Assembly: GCA_964579245.1 (NCBI GenBank)
Contig: CAZOFY010000005.1
Location: forward strand, 8,126-72,125
Reading direction: 5' to 3'
DNA: 64,000 nt
DNA from: Firm-13 sp964579245
GTDB lineage: Bacteria > Bacillota > Clostridia > Saccharofermentanales > Saccharofermentanaceae
The position numbers and the translations under genes are program-made. The first letter of the stretch is position 1. Every line of letters starts with the position of its first letter. This document shows positions 8,825 through 17,564 of the stretch, one piece after another. The notes beneath the pieces are model-generated. The model saw nothing but the letters and a program-made list of their open reading frames with translations. It searched no databases and was not told where the DNA came from.

Positions 8825-10459
8825 TCAGTCCCCTGCATACCAGCCGAGCACCTTGACGTATGGCATCTCCGAGGAAAGCTGATACAACGAAAGCAAGGCG
8901 TCCTGCCCCATCGCCGGGCATAGAAAGTCGAGGAAAAACGCATATTCTCCGGGTGTGCTCTGAATTGGGCGCGACAGTATCGACGACAGATTCAGCCCTC
9001 TGTCGGCGAAAACCTCGAGCGCCGATACCAGTGCACCGCTTCTGTGCGGAAGATGCATCAGTGTGCTGATGCGATCAGCATCGGGTGTGATGATCAGATC
9101 TCTGGTCACGGCAACGAATCGCGTCTGGTTCGAAGTGACATTCCGGATCTCGACGGGCAGAATCTCCAGGCCGTTCCTGTTCGCAGCATCTTCCGAGCAG
9201 ATAGCTGCCAGAAAAGGATCGCTCCCGTCCGCAACCTTCGCGGGCGCAAAGGCTGTGTTCTCGGTCACGACCGTTTCCCAGGCGTTCCTGTGGATCACTT
9301 CCGAGCATTGCTGCAACCCCTGTGTGTGACTGGCGACTCGTTTGATGTCGGAGAGCTTCGTTCCCGGAAGAACGGCGAGCTTATGAACAACATCGATCGC
9401 GGTCGCGCGAACGATATAGAGACTTTTTTTCTGTAGAAGTTCATAGACATTATCAACCGACCCGGCTGTCGTATTCTCTGCCGGAAGCACGGCAACATCA
9501 CATCCGCCGGAGAGTACCATGTCACAAGCCTCGGCAAAGCTATACGCCGGAAATTTCTCTGAATTGGGGAAAAGCTTCTGCGCTGCCTGCTCGGAATACG
9601 AGCCGACGGTCCCGCCATACGCGCAGCGCGAGACAAAATCAAGAGATTTCCCTGCGGCGGCCAGTTGCTTTCCAAGCGCCCAGTTTGTATCTCCGCGCAT
9701 CAGAATATCGTATTGCTTTTCGCGGGAGATACGCATCATTGTCTTCATCAGGGCATCAACGCGTGAAGCCATCTCATCACCGGCATGCTGCCTGGCCAGA
9801 TCCGACACCTCGGCCTCCCGCCTTGCGTCATAAACGGCTGTTCGGGTATGCATCTTAGCCATGGCAATGGATTCGGCCAGATCCATACGGCGATTGAAGA
9901 TCTTCATCAGTTCAATATCGACCTCGCTGATCTGTGTGCGCAACTCCGAAAGTCTTGCCTTTGTCTCTGCATCCGGTACGGCAGCGGGCTTTGATACGGC
10001 TTCTCTTACGAGGACGTGCTCCTTGACAAGCTTTTCCAATCCGACGAGGTAGCTCTCCAGACCCAGTCCATAGATCTGCCCTACGCAAGCGGCATTGATG
10101 ACCGATACATTGCGAAAAGGCTCTCGTTTATGGATGTTCGATATATGGACCTCCATGACGGGAAGTCCGCAGAGAAGCAGCGCATCGAAGATTGCATAGC
10201 TGTAGTGGGTATAGGCACCCGCGTTGATTACGATTCCCCTGGCATACTTCATCGACTCCTGGATCGCGGTGACAATCTCTCCCTCACAGTTCGACTGAAA
10301 GAATACAGGTTCAACACCAAGCGAATCCGCCTTTGTTCGAAAAGCACTCTCCACCTGAGCGAGTGTGAAGCTGCCATAATGCTCCTTGCTGCGCTTTCCG
10401 AGCATATTGAGATTCGGCCCGTTGATCAGCAGAATCTTGGGAATAGCTGTCTGGTTCAT
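8825..10459 (-). CDS. Trifunctional fusion: type II 3-dehydroquinase, chorismate mutase, prephenate dehydratase with ACT domain
   Basis: One 544-residue chain with three aromatic-pathway enzymes. Residues 8-150: type II dehydroquinase (INGPNLNMLGKR, Tyr28 in HYG, catalytic His85 in NAGAYTHYSYA, HISNIHKREPFR). Residues 165-255: AroQ-type chorismate mutase (LRTQISEVDIELMKIFNRRMDL). Residues 276-455: prephenate dehydratase (PAENTTAGSVDNVY, SHTQGLQQC, NQTRF). Residues 462-540: ACT domain (GALVSAL), the usual Phe feedback site, though its ESRP motif reads LSRP. The start overlaps the aroC stop by four bases (ATGA). Mutase-dehydratase fusions are classical P-proteins; adding dehydroquinase in front is unusual. 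It is the last gene of the aromatic operon. Confidence 0.93.
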   Translation of the reverse strand: MNQTAIPKILLINGPNLNMLGKRSKEHYGSFTLAQVESAFRTKADSLGVEPVFFQSNCEGEIVTAIQESMKYARGIVINAGAYTHYSYAIFDALLLCGLPVMEVHISNIHKREPFRNVSVINAACVGQIYGLGLESYLVGLEKLVKEHVLVREAVSKPAAVPDAETKARLSELRTQISEVDIELMKIFNRRMDLAESIAMAKMHTRTAVYDARREAEVSDLARQHAGDEMASRVDALMKTMMRISREKQYDILMRGDTNWALGKQLAAAGKSLDFVSRCAYGGTVGSYSEQAAQKLFPNSEKFPAYSFAEACDMVLSGGCDVAVLPAENTTAGSVDNVYELLQKKSLYIVRATAIDVVHKLAVLPGTKLSDIKRVASHTQGLQQCSEVIHRNAWETVVTENTAFAPAKVADGSDPFLAAICSEDAANRNGLEILPVEIRNVTSNQTRFVAVTRDLIITPDADRISTLMHLPHRSGALVSALEVFADRGLNLSSILSRPIQSTPGEYAFFLDFLCPAMGQDALLSLYQLSSEMPYVKVLGWYAGD

Positions 10460-11526
10460 GTTCGTTCCTCCATCAAGTCAAGAAGTGCTATGGCGACGGC
10501 GCTTTCAACGACAGGAACAGCGCGGGGCACAATGCACGGATCATGTCGGCCCTTGACGATCAGCTTATCGTTCTGCATGGTCTCCAGATTGATCGTATCC
10601 TGCTCTTTCGCGATTGACGGTGTCGGTTTGAACGCGCAGCGCACAACAATCGGCATACCGTTCGATATTCCTCCGTCAATTCCTCCGCCGTTGTTCGATA
10701 AGAGGCGTATGCCCTTATCCGTCACAGAAGGTGAATCATTGTTATTCGATGCGTTAGCCCTTGCAACCGCAAATCCCCGGCCGAACTCGACGCCCTTAAC
10801 AGCCGGAATGCCGAAAAGTATCGATCCAAGACGGCTCTCGAGCCCGTCAAAGATCGGGCTGCCGATCCCGGCAGGAAATCCGCCGGCCAGGCACTCGACG
10901 ATCCCGCCGACAGAATCGAGCGACATCTTCGCCTCCTGAATCGCCTCTGTCATCTTCACTCCCTGATCGTCAGAAAGAACAGGAAATTCCTTGTCCGCAA
11001 CGGATTCAGGAATCGTCATCGGATCATAAGGCGTGTCTGCAATCCCCGCGATCTCATAAACATGACCGCGAATCATAATCCCGCGGCGGGCCAGAATCTG
11101 TGTAGCGACGGCACCGGCAAACGTCAGAGGCGCCATAATCCGTCCGGAGAAATGACCGCCGCCGCGCGGGTCGTTCGCGCCGCCGTAGCGAGCGTAACCT
11201 GTAAGGTCGGCGTGCCCCGGGCGGGGCTTGACAGACAGCTCCGAATAATCACTCGAATGTGCATTGGTGTTGCGGATCATGCCGCACAGCGGAGTCCCCG
11301 TCGTCTTGCCCCGGAAAAATCCGGATAAAATCTCGACCTCGTCCGCTTCTTTTCGCGTTGTCGACCACGCATTGCCGCCGGGCATCCTGCGCATCATGTG
11401 TTTTCTTATTTCTTCCAAATCCAGGCTCTCGCCGGCGGGAAGCCCGTCGATTACGACACCGATCCCTTCTCCGTGCGATTCACCGAAGATACTGATTCTA
11501 ATCTTATTCCCCCACATTGAGCTCAT
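10456..11526 (-). CDS. aroC: Chorismate synthase
   Basis: Converts EPSP to chorismate, using reduced FMN. The 356-residue protein starts near MWGNKIRISIFGESHGEGIG (signature 1) and contains YARYGGANDPRGGGHFSGR and the C-terminal NNDSPSVTDKGIRLLSNNGGGIDGG-type region, split across about residues 240-265. I chose the ATG at 11524-11526, eight bases after CGGAGG. It lies inside the last codons of aroA (23-bp overlap). The stop overlaps the next start as ATGA. No flavin reductase domain is seen, so reduced FMN must come from elsewhere. Confidence 0.95.
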   Translation of the reverse strand: MSSMWGNKIRISIFGESHGEGIGVVIDGLPAGESLDLEEIRKHMMRRMPGGNAWSTTRKEADEVEILSGFFRGKTTGTPLCGMIRNTNAHSSDYSELSVKPRPGHADLTGYARYGGANDPRGGGHFSGRIMAPLTFAGAVATQILARRGIMIRGHVYEIAGIADTPYDPMTIPESVADKEFPVLSDDQGVKMTEAIQEAKMSLDSVGGIVECLAGGFPAGIGSPIFDGLESRLGSILFGIPAVKGVEFGRGFAVARANASNNNDSPSVTDKGIRLLSNNGGGIDGGISNGMPIVVRCAFKPTPSIAKEQDTINLETMQNDKLIVKGRHDPCIVPRAVPVVESAVAIALLDLMEERT

Positions 11527-12760
11527 GTGCCGACCCTCCGATTCTCCGAAAATCTTCAAAAAATTCCGGGTATGATTTACGGATGGCCCTCGCGTCTGAG
11601 ATCACGACCGGGCCGTCCGCCCTAGTCGCAGCAATCGATGCAGCCATCACCATTCTGTGATCATTATATCCATTGATCTCACAGGCATGAAATGCAGCTT
11701 GTCCCGGTTCGGTCTTTTGTCCGCGGATCACAAGCGAGTCGCCGTCGATCCATGCTTTGACGCCAAGTTTGTCGAGCATTTCACGCGTCGCCTCCAGGCG
11801 GTCGCATTCCTTAATCCGCAGTCTCCCCGCTTTGATCACGCGGGTTATTCCCGGCGTCACTGCGGCGGCAACGGATAATACCGGAATCAGGTCAGGAATC
11901 TGCGAGGCGTCGATGACAAACTCGGAAGAGCCCCCGGATCGCACCCTCTCAGCAAGCTCCTTGAGGATTTCCACGGAAGCCCGGTCACCCTGAGCCGTTT
12001 CCTGAGGCAATCCCTTTGTCTCGACTCTGTGTCCAAGGAAGGTTGCGACCAGCCAGAACGCAGCCTGAGAGAAATCCGGTTCCGTAACATAAGGTGTCTT
12101 CCGATGGTAAAGCTGTCCGCCGGGAATCTCATATCCGGTCGATGTCTTGGTCACTTGCACGCCGAAATCCTTCATCACGGCGATTGTCAGGTTCACGTAA
12201 GGTTCCGACTCCAGCTGTGTCGTCAGGACAATCTGTGAAGTCTTACCGGTCAACGGGAGAGCCATCATCAGTCCCGAAATATACTGAGAGCTGACATTAC
12301 CTGGAAGTGTATAGGTCCCCGAGGTCATCCGTCCTTTTACATGAAGCGGCAGGAATTGTCCGTCTGTCGGAAACGTAAGACTTACATCGGTATCGCGGAA
12401 AAGCTCCTCATACTCCTTGAGCGGACGGTTCGGAAGCCGCCCGCCGCCTACAAAGCATGCGGGGCGCCCGAACGCAGCGACAAGCGGGATGAGAAATCGC
12501 AGCGTCGAGCCGGACTCCTTGCAGTCAAGGAGAAGCTCACGCTCGTCTGTCTCACCTACACTGCCGAGAAGCTTCGACAGACACTCACCGGTTGCGCGAA
12601 TATCGACTGAAACCTCGCTGTTGCCAAGCTCAGCGAGCTCCGGCCGTCCGGCAAGAGCAGCGCAGATCTGCGAGCGGTGCAGCAGGCTTTTCGAGAGAGG
12701 GACGCGGATACATCCTTCCAAATCACACGGGGTGATTTGTATTCTGGGCTGATTGATCAT
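11504..12760 (-). CDS. aroA: 3-phosphoshikimate 1-carboxyvinyltransferase (EPSP synthase)
   Basis: Transfers enolpyruvyl from PEP to shikimate 3-phosphate. At 418 residues it has normal length. Visible landmarks are PLSKSLLHR (phosphoshikimate and PEP lysine, about residue 24), KESGSTLRFLIPL, NVSSQYISGLMMALPL, the catalytic aspartate region QIPDLIPVLS, RIKECDR and YNDHRMVMA. The glycine loop near residue 96 reads ESGST rather than the GNAGT of the E. coli enzyme, closer to class II EPSP synthases; this is an inference from motif only. It sits 54 bp after aroB and overlaps aroC. Confidence 0.95.
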   Translation of the reverse strand: MINQPRIQITPCDLEGCIRVPLSKSLLHRSQICAALAGRPELAELGNSEVSVDIRATGECLSKLLGSVGETDERELLLDCKESGSTLRFLIPLVAAFGRPACFVGGGRLPNRPLKEYEELFRDTDVSLTFPTDGQFLPLHVKGRMTSGTYTLPGNVSSQYISGLMMALPLTGKTSQIVLTTQLESEPYVNLTIAVMKDFGVQVTKTSTGYEIPGGQLYHRKTPYVTEPDFSQAAFWLVATFLGHRVETKGLPQETAQGDRASVEILKELAERVRSGGSSEFVIDASQIPDLIPVLSVAAAVTPGITRVIKAGRLRIKECDRLEATREMLDKLGVKAWIDGDSLVIRGQKTEPGQAAFHACEINGYNDHRMVMAASIAATRADGPVVISDARAIRKSYPEFFEDFRRIGGSAHELNVGE

Positions 12761-12814
12761 TGCGGTCTGATCCCTCCTTCCGGCTTACTTGTCTTCGTGC
12801 GGACAGATCATAGC

Positions 12815-13873
12815 TTACGCCTCAAACGCCTTTTCCATCGCTGGAAGCAGCTCTTCGGGCGACAGCGGGAAGGTTGCGGCGTCGCCGACTTTCTTCAGAA
12901 AAACATAGTAAATCTTACCGGACAGCTTCTTCTTATCCGACATCATCGTATCGTACAGGTCACGAACAGGAAGCTCCGTGCTGGTCGGCAGCTGCCACTT
13001 GCTCAGGACCGCACGGATGCGGTCCGCGGTCCCGCCCGGCGTGATACCGGCGTTCTCTCCCATTATGGCGGCATAGACCATACCGATTGCGACGGCCTCG
13101 CCATGAGAAAGTACCGAGTAACCGGTCAGTTTTTCGATGGCATGTCCGAGTGTGTGCCCGAAGTTCAGGAGCATTCTCTCGCCCGTGTCGAATTCATCAT
13201 TCTGAACAACGGTTGTCTTAATGCGGATGCATCGCTCAAGAATGAATCCGAGGTCGAATGCGCCGCGCTCAATCGACGCGAAAAGAAGCTCATCGCGGAT
13301 CAAGCCATATTTGATGACCTCCGCCATGCCCTCCGCCATACGGGCGCGGGACAAGGTCGACAGTACACTCGGGTCAATAACAACGGCTTTCGGCTGATAG
13401 AAGGCTCCGACCAGATTCTTACCATACGGGAGATCGATGCCGGTCTTTCCGCCGATCGAAGAATCGACCTGCGCAAGAAGCGTCGTCGGAACCTGGATCA
13501 GAGGACAACCTCTCAGGTAGGAGGATGCGGCAAACCCGGTCAGATCGCCGATAACTCCGCCGCCGAGGGCTATGATCAGGTCTGTACGACTGATCATAGC
13601 GTCGTGGAACTGATCGTACAGAAGGAATAGCATCTGCTGCGATTTGGATGGTTCTCCTGCGGGCACGGTACATGAATAAACATTAAAACCTGCATTTTTC
13701 AGAGAAAGGACCGCTTTTTCCAGATACAGAGCAGCTACATTCGAGTCGGTCACGACAAAGGCTTTGCGTCCTTTCACGGTCTCCGCAGCGATCACCCCAA
13801 GATGTGCGAGCGCACCTGAGCTGATGTGGATCGGGTAGTTTCCGTTGTTCGTGTTGGCCATGATCTGCGGCAT
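12815..13873 (-). CDS. aroB: 3-dehydroquinate synthase
   Basis: Cyclises DAHP to 3-dehydroquinate using NAD+ and a divalent metal. The 352-residue protein contains PAGEPSKSQQ, ALGGGVIGDLTGFAAS (nucleotide-binding), PTTLLAQVDSSIGGKTGID, and the metal ligands E (MAEVIKYGLI), H (NFGHTLGHAIE) and H (LSHGEAVAIGM). The start is secured by AAAGGAGGTACTT before the ATG. Only 11 bp separate it from the DAHP synthase gene, so it follows its substrate-producing enzyme in the operon. Confidence 0.96.
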   Translation of the reverse strand: MPQIMANTNNGNYPIHISSGALAHLGVIAAETVKGRKAFVVTDSNVAALYLEKAVLSLKNAGFNVYSCTVPAGEPSKSQQMLFLLYDQFHDAMISRTDLIIALGGGVIGDLTGFAASSYLRGCPLIQVPTTLLAQVDSSIGGKTGIDLPYGKNLVGAFYQPKAVVIDPSVLSTLSRARMAEGMAEVIKYGLIRDELLFASIERGAFDLGFILERCIRIKTTVVQNDEFDTGERMLLNFGHTLGHAIEKLTGYSVLSHGEAVAIGMVYAAIMGENAGITPGGTADRIRAVLSKWQLPTSTELPVRDLYDTMMSDKKKLSGKIYYVFLKKVGDAATFPLSPEELLPAMEKAFEA

Positions 13874-13884
13874 AAGTACCTCCT

Positions 13885-14901
13885 TTAGATGGTCCGGCCG
13901 ACGGATTCGGCGACCGGCCTCAAGCGATGCATGATATCGTCAAACGCCTCCGGGGTCAACGACTGCTGACCGTCGGAAAGCGCATGCTTCGGGTCGTTGT
14001 GCACTTCGATAATCAAGCCGTCCGCACCGACAGCAATCGCTGCCTTTGCGAGTGGCTCGACGAGCCATGCCATTCCGCCGGCGTGCGACGGATCGACGAC
14101 GACAGGAAGGTGCGTGCGGGATTTTAATATCGGAATCGCGCTGATGTCAAGTGTATTTCTCGTCGCGGTCTCAAAGGTGCGAATCCCGCGCTCGCATAGA
14201 ATCACTTGTGTATTGCCGCCTGACATGATGTACTCGGCGGACATCAGCAATTCTTCGATCGAATTCGAAAAGCCTCTCTTCAGAAGGATCGGCTTCGATA
14301 TACGGCCGAGCTCCTTCAATAGCTCGAAATTCTGCATATTTCTTGCTCCGACCTGTACGACATCGACGAATTCCATGAACAGCTCTAGCTGCGAGGGATT
14401 CGTGATCTCGGAGACGACCGGCAAGCCGGTCTTGATCCTCGCACGCTTCAGATACATCAGTCCCTCCGCCTTCAGACCCTGGAAGGCATACGGCGAGGTG
14501 CGTGGCTTGAAGGCGCCGCCGCGCAAGAGCGACGCGCCCGAATTCTTGACCGACTCGGCAATGCCCAATACCTGCTCCTCGGATTCCACCGAGCACGGGC
14601 CGGCACAGACGACGATCTTCTCGCCGCCGAAAACTGCGTCACCGACAGTAACGACCGTATTGTCCGGATGAAACTTTCTGTTAGCACGCTTATAGGGCTC
14701 CTGGACCTTTACGACGCGATCGACCTCGTCAAGCAGCTCGATTGTTTCCTTCTCGATCGAGCCTGTATCGCCGACCAAGCCTATGATCGTCGTCTCAGAT
14801 CCGAATATAGGATTTGTCTGTACTCCGTAAGTTGTCTGCAAAAATGTACAAAGTCCTTCGACCTTTTCCTTAGTTACACCTGTTTTTAATACAAGTATCA
14901 T
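13885..14901 (-). CDS. aroF: 3-deoxy-7-phosphoheptulonate synthase (type I-beta DAHP synthase)
   Basis: First committed step: PEP plus erythrose 4-phosphate to DAHP. The 338-residue protein has a short N-terminal ferredoxin-like regulatory domain (about residues 1-70, FGSETTIIGLVGDTG) typical of the AroF/AroG(f) type I-beta group. The barrel follows: CAGPCSVESEEQ, LRGGAFKPRTSPYAFQG, VGARNMQNFELL, LKRGFSNS, VVDPSHAGG. In this group the N-terminal domain gives feedback control by Tyr or Phe. The start follows GGAGGAGATAT and overlaps the aroE-aroK stop as ATGA. The symbol varies between species (aroA(G), aroF). Confidence 0.95.
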   Translation of the reverse strand: MILVLKTGVTKEKVEGLCTFLQTTYGVQTNPIFGSETTIIGLVGDTGSIEKETIELLDEVDRVVKVQEPYKRANRKFHPDNTVVTVGDAVFGGEKIVVCAGPCSVESEEQVLGIAESVKNSGASLLRGGAFKPRTSPYAFQGLKAEGLMYLKRARIKTGLPVVSEITNPSQLELFMEFVDVVQVGARNMQNFELLKELGRISKPILLKRGFSNSIEELLMSAEYIMSGGNTQVILCERGIRTFETATRNTLDISAIPILKSRTHLPVVVDPSHAGGMAWLVEPLAKAAIAVGADGLIIEVHNDPKHALSDGQQSLTPEAFDDIMHRLRPVAESVGRTI

Positions 14902-16256
14902 ATATCTCCTCCATATCCGAGGGCGCTTACAATATCGTCAGCCACCTCACACGGTTTCTTTTCCGCATCACATTTATAATCACAGTATTTCTCATAGATC
15001 GGCAGCCGCATCTCGTAAAGACTGGCCACCCGACTAAATCGAGCCGACTCTTCTTCATCAGGGAATTGAATCAAAGGGCGTCCGGTACAGTTCCCGACCC
15101 GGTTCCATAAGCAATCCAGACTCGCATGTAGATATACCGTGATCGCGCCGCGGGAACGGATGATGTCACGGACCCGCTCCTCAATGATTGCTCCCCCTCC
15201 GCCGGCTATGACAGCAGAGCCCGGCCTTGTTAAGAGTGCATCGAGCACCATAGCCTCCGTCCTGCGGAAACCGGTTTCTCCGTCCTGTGCAAATATCTCC
15301 GAAACAGTGATCCCTCGGGCTTTGCAGATCTCCTCGTCGAGGTCGAGCATATCGATCCCGAGTCGTTCTGCCACATCCCGGGCGATCGTCGTTTTCCCCG
15401 CACCCATGAATCCCGTAAAAACATACTTCATCGGTGATTTCTTAAGCATTTCAAGTGCCAGATCCGGAAGGATTGACCGTAGTCGCGCATCATCAAAAAC
15501 CTTGTCCGGATGAAAAATCTTCTGGGCCGCGACTGCCTGCGCGAAAAGCATCGTCAGTCCGCCGGAAGCCTTGGCGCCCGCCGTTCGCGCATGAAGTACC
15601 ATGCGCGTTGCCGCCGGATTGTAAACAGTGTCGAAAACCGTCTGCTCCGGACGGAATGCATCCTTCGGGCAGGGAGTCTCCCCGCAAAACGGCCACATTC
15701 CGACAGGTGTCCCGTTCAGAATGACCTCGGAATCCGTTATCGCATAAATGTCTTCCTCATGAATAACCTCAATCCGCGAGGCGTTAATCAACGAGAGTTC
15801 AGAAGCCAGTTTTTTAGCCTTTTCTTCATTTCTGGCACAGATTCGCACCTGCGCATCCCGTTTGATTGCCTCAAAGGCCATCATTCGCGAGACTCCGCCG
15901 GCGCCAAAGAGCAACACTTTTTTCTTAGTAAGATCCGGTCCCGCATGCAAGAATCCATCGATATCCGTATTGTACCCGCGTCCCTTACAGACTGTATTCA
16001 CGGCACCGCAGGAAGCCGCCGACGAGTCAAGTCCGGTCAGCATGTCGATCACGTCTGTCTTATGTGGAATCGTGACATTCACGCCCGCCAGGTCACGCAT
16101 AAGAAGCGGGAAATCCTTCTTGAGTTCCTCCGGCTTCACATCGTACAGCTCGTAACGGCCCTTAATACTCATCTCATCCATGATACGTTCATGTATATAG
16201 GGGGAAAGACTGTGTCCGAGCGGATGCCCAATCAGTCCGTACTTAATCACACTCAT
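14898..16256 (-). CDS. Shikimate dehydrogenase-shikimate kinase fusion
   Basis: A 452-residue fusion of two consecutive steps. Residues 1-275 are AroE: GLIGHPLGHSLSP, NVTIPHKT with catalytic Lys66, GAVNTV, NTDIDGF and the NADP-binding FGAGGVSRM. Residues about 285-450 are AroK: TGFMGAGKTTIARDVAERLG (P-loop), DLDEEI, ETGFRRTE, IAGGGGAI and the lid CTGRPLI. The junction around KKSPMKYVF looks like the old AroK start. GGAGG precedes the ATG. It overlaps tyrA by 14 bp and the DAHP synthase gene by 4 bp. AroE-AroK fusions are known but not the rule. Confidence 0.93.
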   Translation of the reverse strand: MSVIKYGLIGHPLGHSLSPYIHERIMDEMSIKGRYELYDVKPEELKKDFPLLMRDLAGVNVTIPHKTDVIDMLTGLDSSAASCGAVNTVCKGRGYNTDIDGFLHAGPDLTKKKVLLFGAGGVSRMMAFEAIKRDAQVRICARNEEKAKKLASELSLINASRIEVIHEEDIYAITDSEVILNGTPVGMWPFCGETPCPKDAFRPEQTVFDTVYNPAATRMVLHARTAGAKASGGLTMLFAQAVAAQKIFHPDKVFDDARLRSILPDLALEMLKKSPMKYVFTGFMGAGKTTIARDVAERLGIDMLDLDEEICKARGITVSEIFAQDGETGFRRTEAMVLDALLTRPGSAVIAGGGGAIIEERVRDIIRSRGAITVYLHASLDCLWNRVGNCTGRPLIQFPDEEESARFSRVASLYEMRLPIYEKYCDYKCDAEKKPCEVADDIVSALGYGGDI

Positions 16257-17397
16257 ATCCGGCCTCCTTCAGAAGCATCGCCGCATTCGCAGCTTCCTCA
16301 CTGTTTCCGAGAAGCAAATGCAGCTGGCCGCCTTCGTATGTGCGGTAATTCCGGATGTTAATATTGCGGATGTTGATGTTCTTCGCGCCAAGAAGCGACG
16401 TAATGGAAGCCAATGCTCCCGGCTTATCCTCGAGATAGACCGTCAAAGAGGCATTCGGCTCCAGAGCCCCGCGTCCGTCCGTCGGCAGATGATTGCGATA
16501 ATGTGCTCCCTCCGAGAAAAAGCTCTCGACTCCCCGTGTCTCGTGATTCTTGAGCTGTGACTTGACCTGCTCCAAAAGCTCGATATACTTCTCCAGAACC
16601 GGAACCAAAGCCGGCGAAGAGGCCTCCGTGATACCGGCCCAAAGACCAGGATCCGCTGATGCGATCCTCGTGATATCCCGAAAACCGCCCGCGGCCAGTG
16701 CGGCCATATGTGAGTCATTCTGCCTTGACGCCAACAGCGACAACGCCGAAGCGGCAACGTGCGGAAGATGTGAAATCACCGCAACGCGCATGTCATGCTC
16801 CTGTGCTGACATACGGACCGGAGCGGCACCAATGCTGCGAATCAGATCTTCAAAAGCCCGGATCTCGAGTTCCGACACCGTACATCCCTCACCGACGCAA
16901 AGTACATACAGCGCATTCTCGAAAAGCGACGCGTTCGAACAGGCATATCCCGTCCTTTCCGACCCCGCCATCGGGTGTCCGCCGATAAAATTCGGCAGCC
17001 GGATCAGATCCATAACCGGTTTCTTGATCGAGGCGACATCCGAAAGAATCCCGACACTGAGCTTGGCAATCTCGGGCATAAATCGTCCGATTGTCTGAAA
17101 CGGCGTACATATCAACAGAAGGTCAGATCCATCCAAAATCCCGAATCCCTCGGCAGGCGTCGAAAACGCATCGATCACGCCCTCTGCCATCGCCCGCATA
17201 CCGGCTTCCCGGTCCGTATCGACAGCGACGATCCGGTCGATTTTCGATTTTTTTCGAAAAGCGCGCGCCAGCGAACCACCGATCAATCCGAGGCCAATGA
17301 TGCCGATTTTCGAGATGATACGGACCGTATCTGGCGTTCCGGCAGTATCGCCGGTGACAGCCTCGGCCGTGCCCGCCGTGCCTTCATTCCTATCCAT
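16243..17397 (-). CDS. tyrA: Prephenate dehydrogenase with C-terminal ACT domain
   Basis: Oxidatively decarboxylates prephenate to 4-hydroxyphenylpyruvate for Tyr. The 384-residue protein has an NAD-binding Rossmann motif (IGLGLIGGSLARAF, about residues 33-46), CTPFQTI, SDVASIKKPV, GGHPMAGSERTGY with the catalytic His, and SHLPHVAASAL. A C-terminal ACT domain (about residues 310-384, YLEDKPGALASITSLL) suggests amino acid feedback. The first 25 residues are a low-complexity extension, alanine- and threonine-rich. Start supported by GGAGT before the ATG. First gene after the paaK-like gene, with its own possible -10. Confidence 0.94.
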   Translation of the reverse strand: MDRNEGTAGTAEAVTGDTAGTPDTVRIISKIGIIGLGLIGGSLARAFRKKSKIDRIVAVDTDREAGMRAMAEGVIDAFSTPAEGFGILDGSDLLLICTPFQTIGRFMPEIAKLSVGILSDVASIKKPVMDLIRLPNFIGGHPMAGSERTGYACSNASLFENALYVLCVGEGCTVSELEIRAFEDLIRSIGAAPVRMSAQEHDMRVAVISHLPHVAASALSLLASRQNDSHMAALAAGGFRDITRIASADPGLWAGITEASSPALVPVLEKYIELLEQVKSQLKNHETRGVESFFSEGAHYRNHLPTDGRGALEPNASLTVYLEDKPGALASITSLLGAKNINIRNINIRNYRTYEGGQLHLLLGNSEEAANAAMLLKEAGYECD

Positions 17398-17445
17398 GTG
17401 CCAATACTCCTACCGTCTCTACCTTACTTCTCGTATATACGAACC

Positions 17446-17451
17446 ATTATA
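17446..17451 (-). promoter_or_regulatory. Possible internal promoter (-10) before tyrA
   Basis: Minus strand TATAAT, 48 bp before the tyrA start, in the 167-bp gap between the paaK-like gene and tyrA. The -35 region is poor. It could supply the aromatic operon independently of the T-box. Confidence 0.35.
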
Positions 17452-17564
17452 CAGGATTCCAAGCCGCGGGTATGCTTACTTCTTCTTTATCCGCGACAGC
17501 AAAGGTTCCTTCTTTGCGGCTATGCCGCTGCCTACAAATGCTACAAGGACTGACATATCGTAAT

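Noticed and set aside
10016..10939. 307-codon plus-strand frame across the aroC/aroQ junction
   Set aside because: Antisense to two certain genes and not protein-like.
12677..13630. 317-codon plus-strand frame opposite aroB
   Set aside because: Antisense shadow of aroB and aroA, no start signal.
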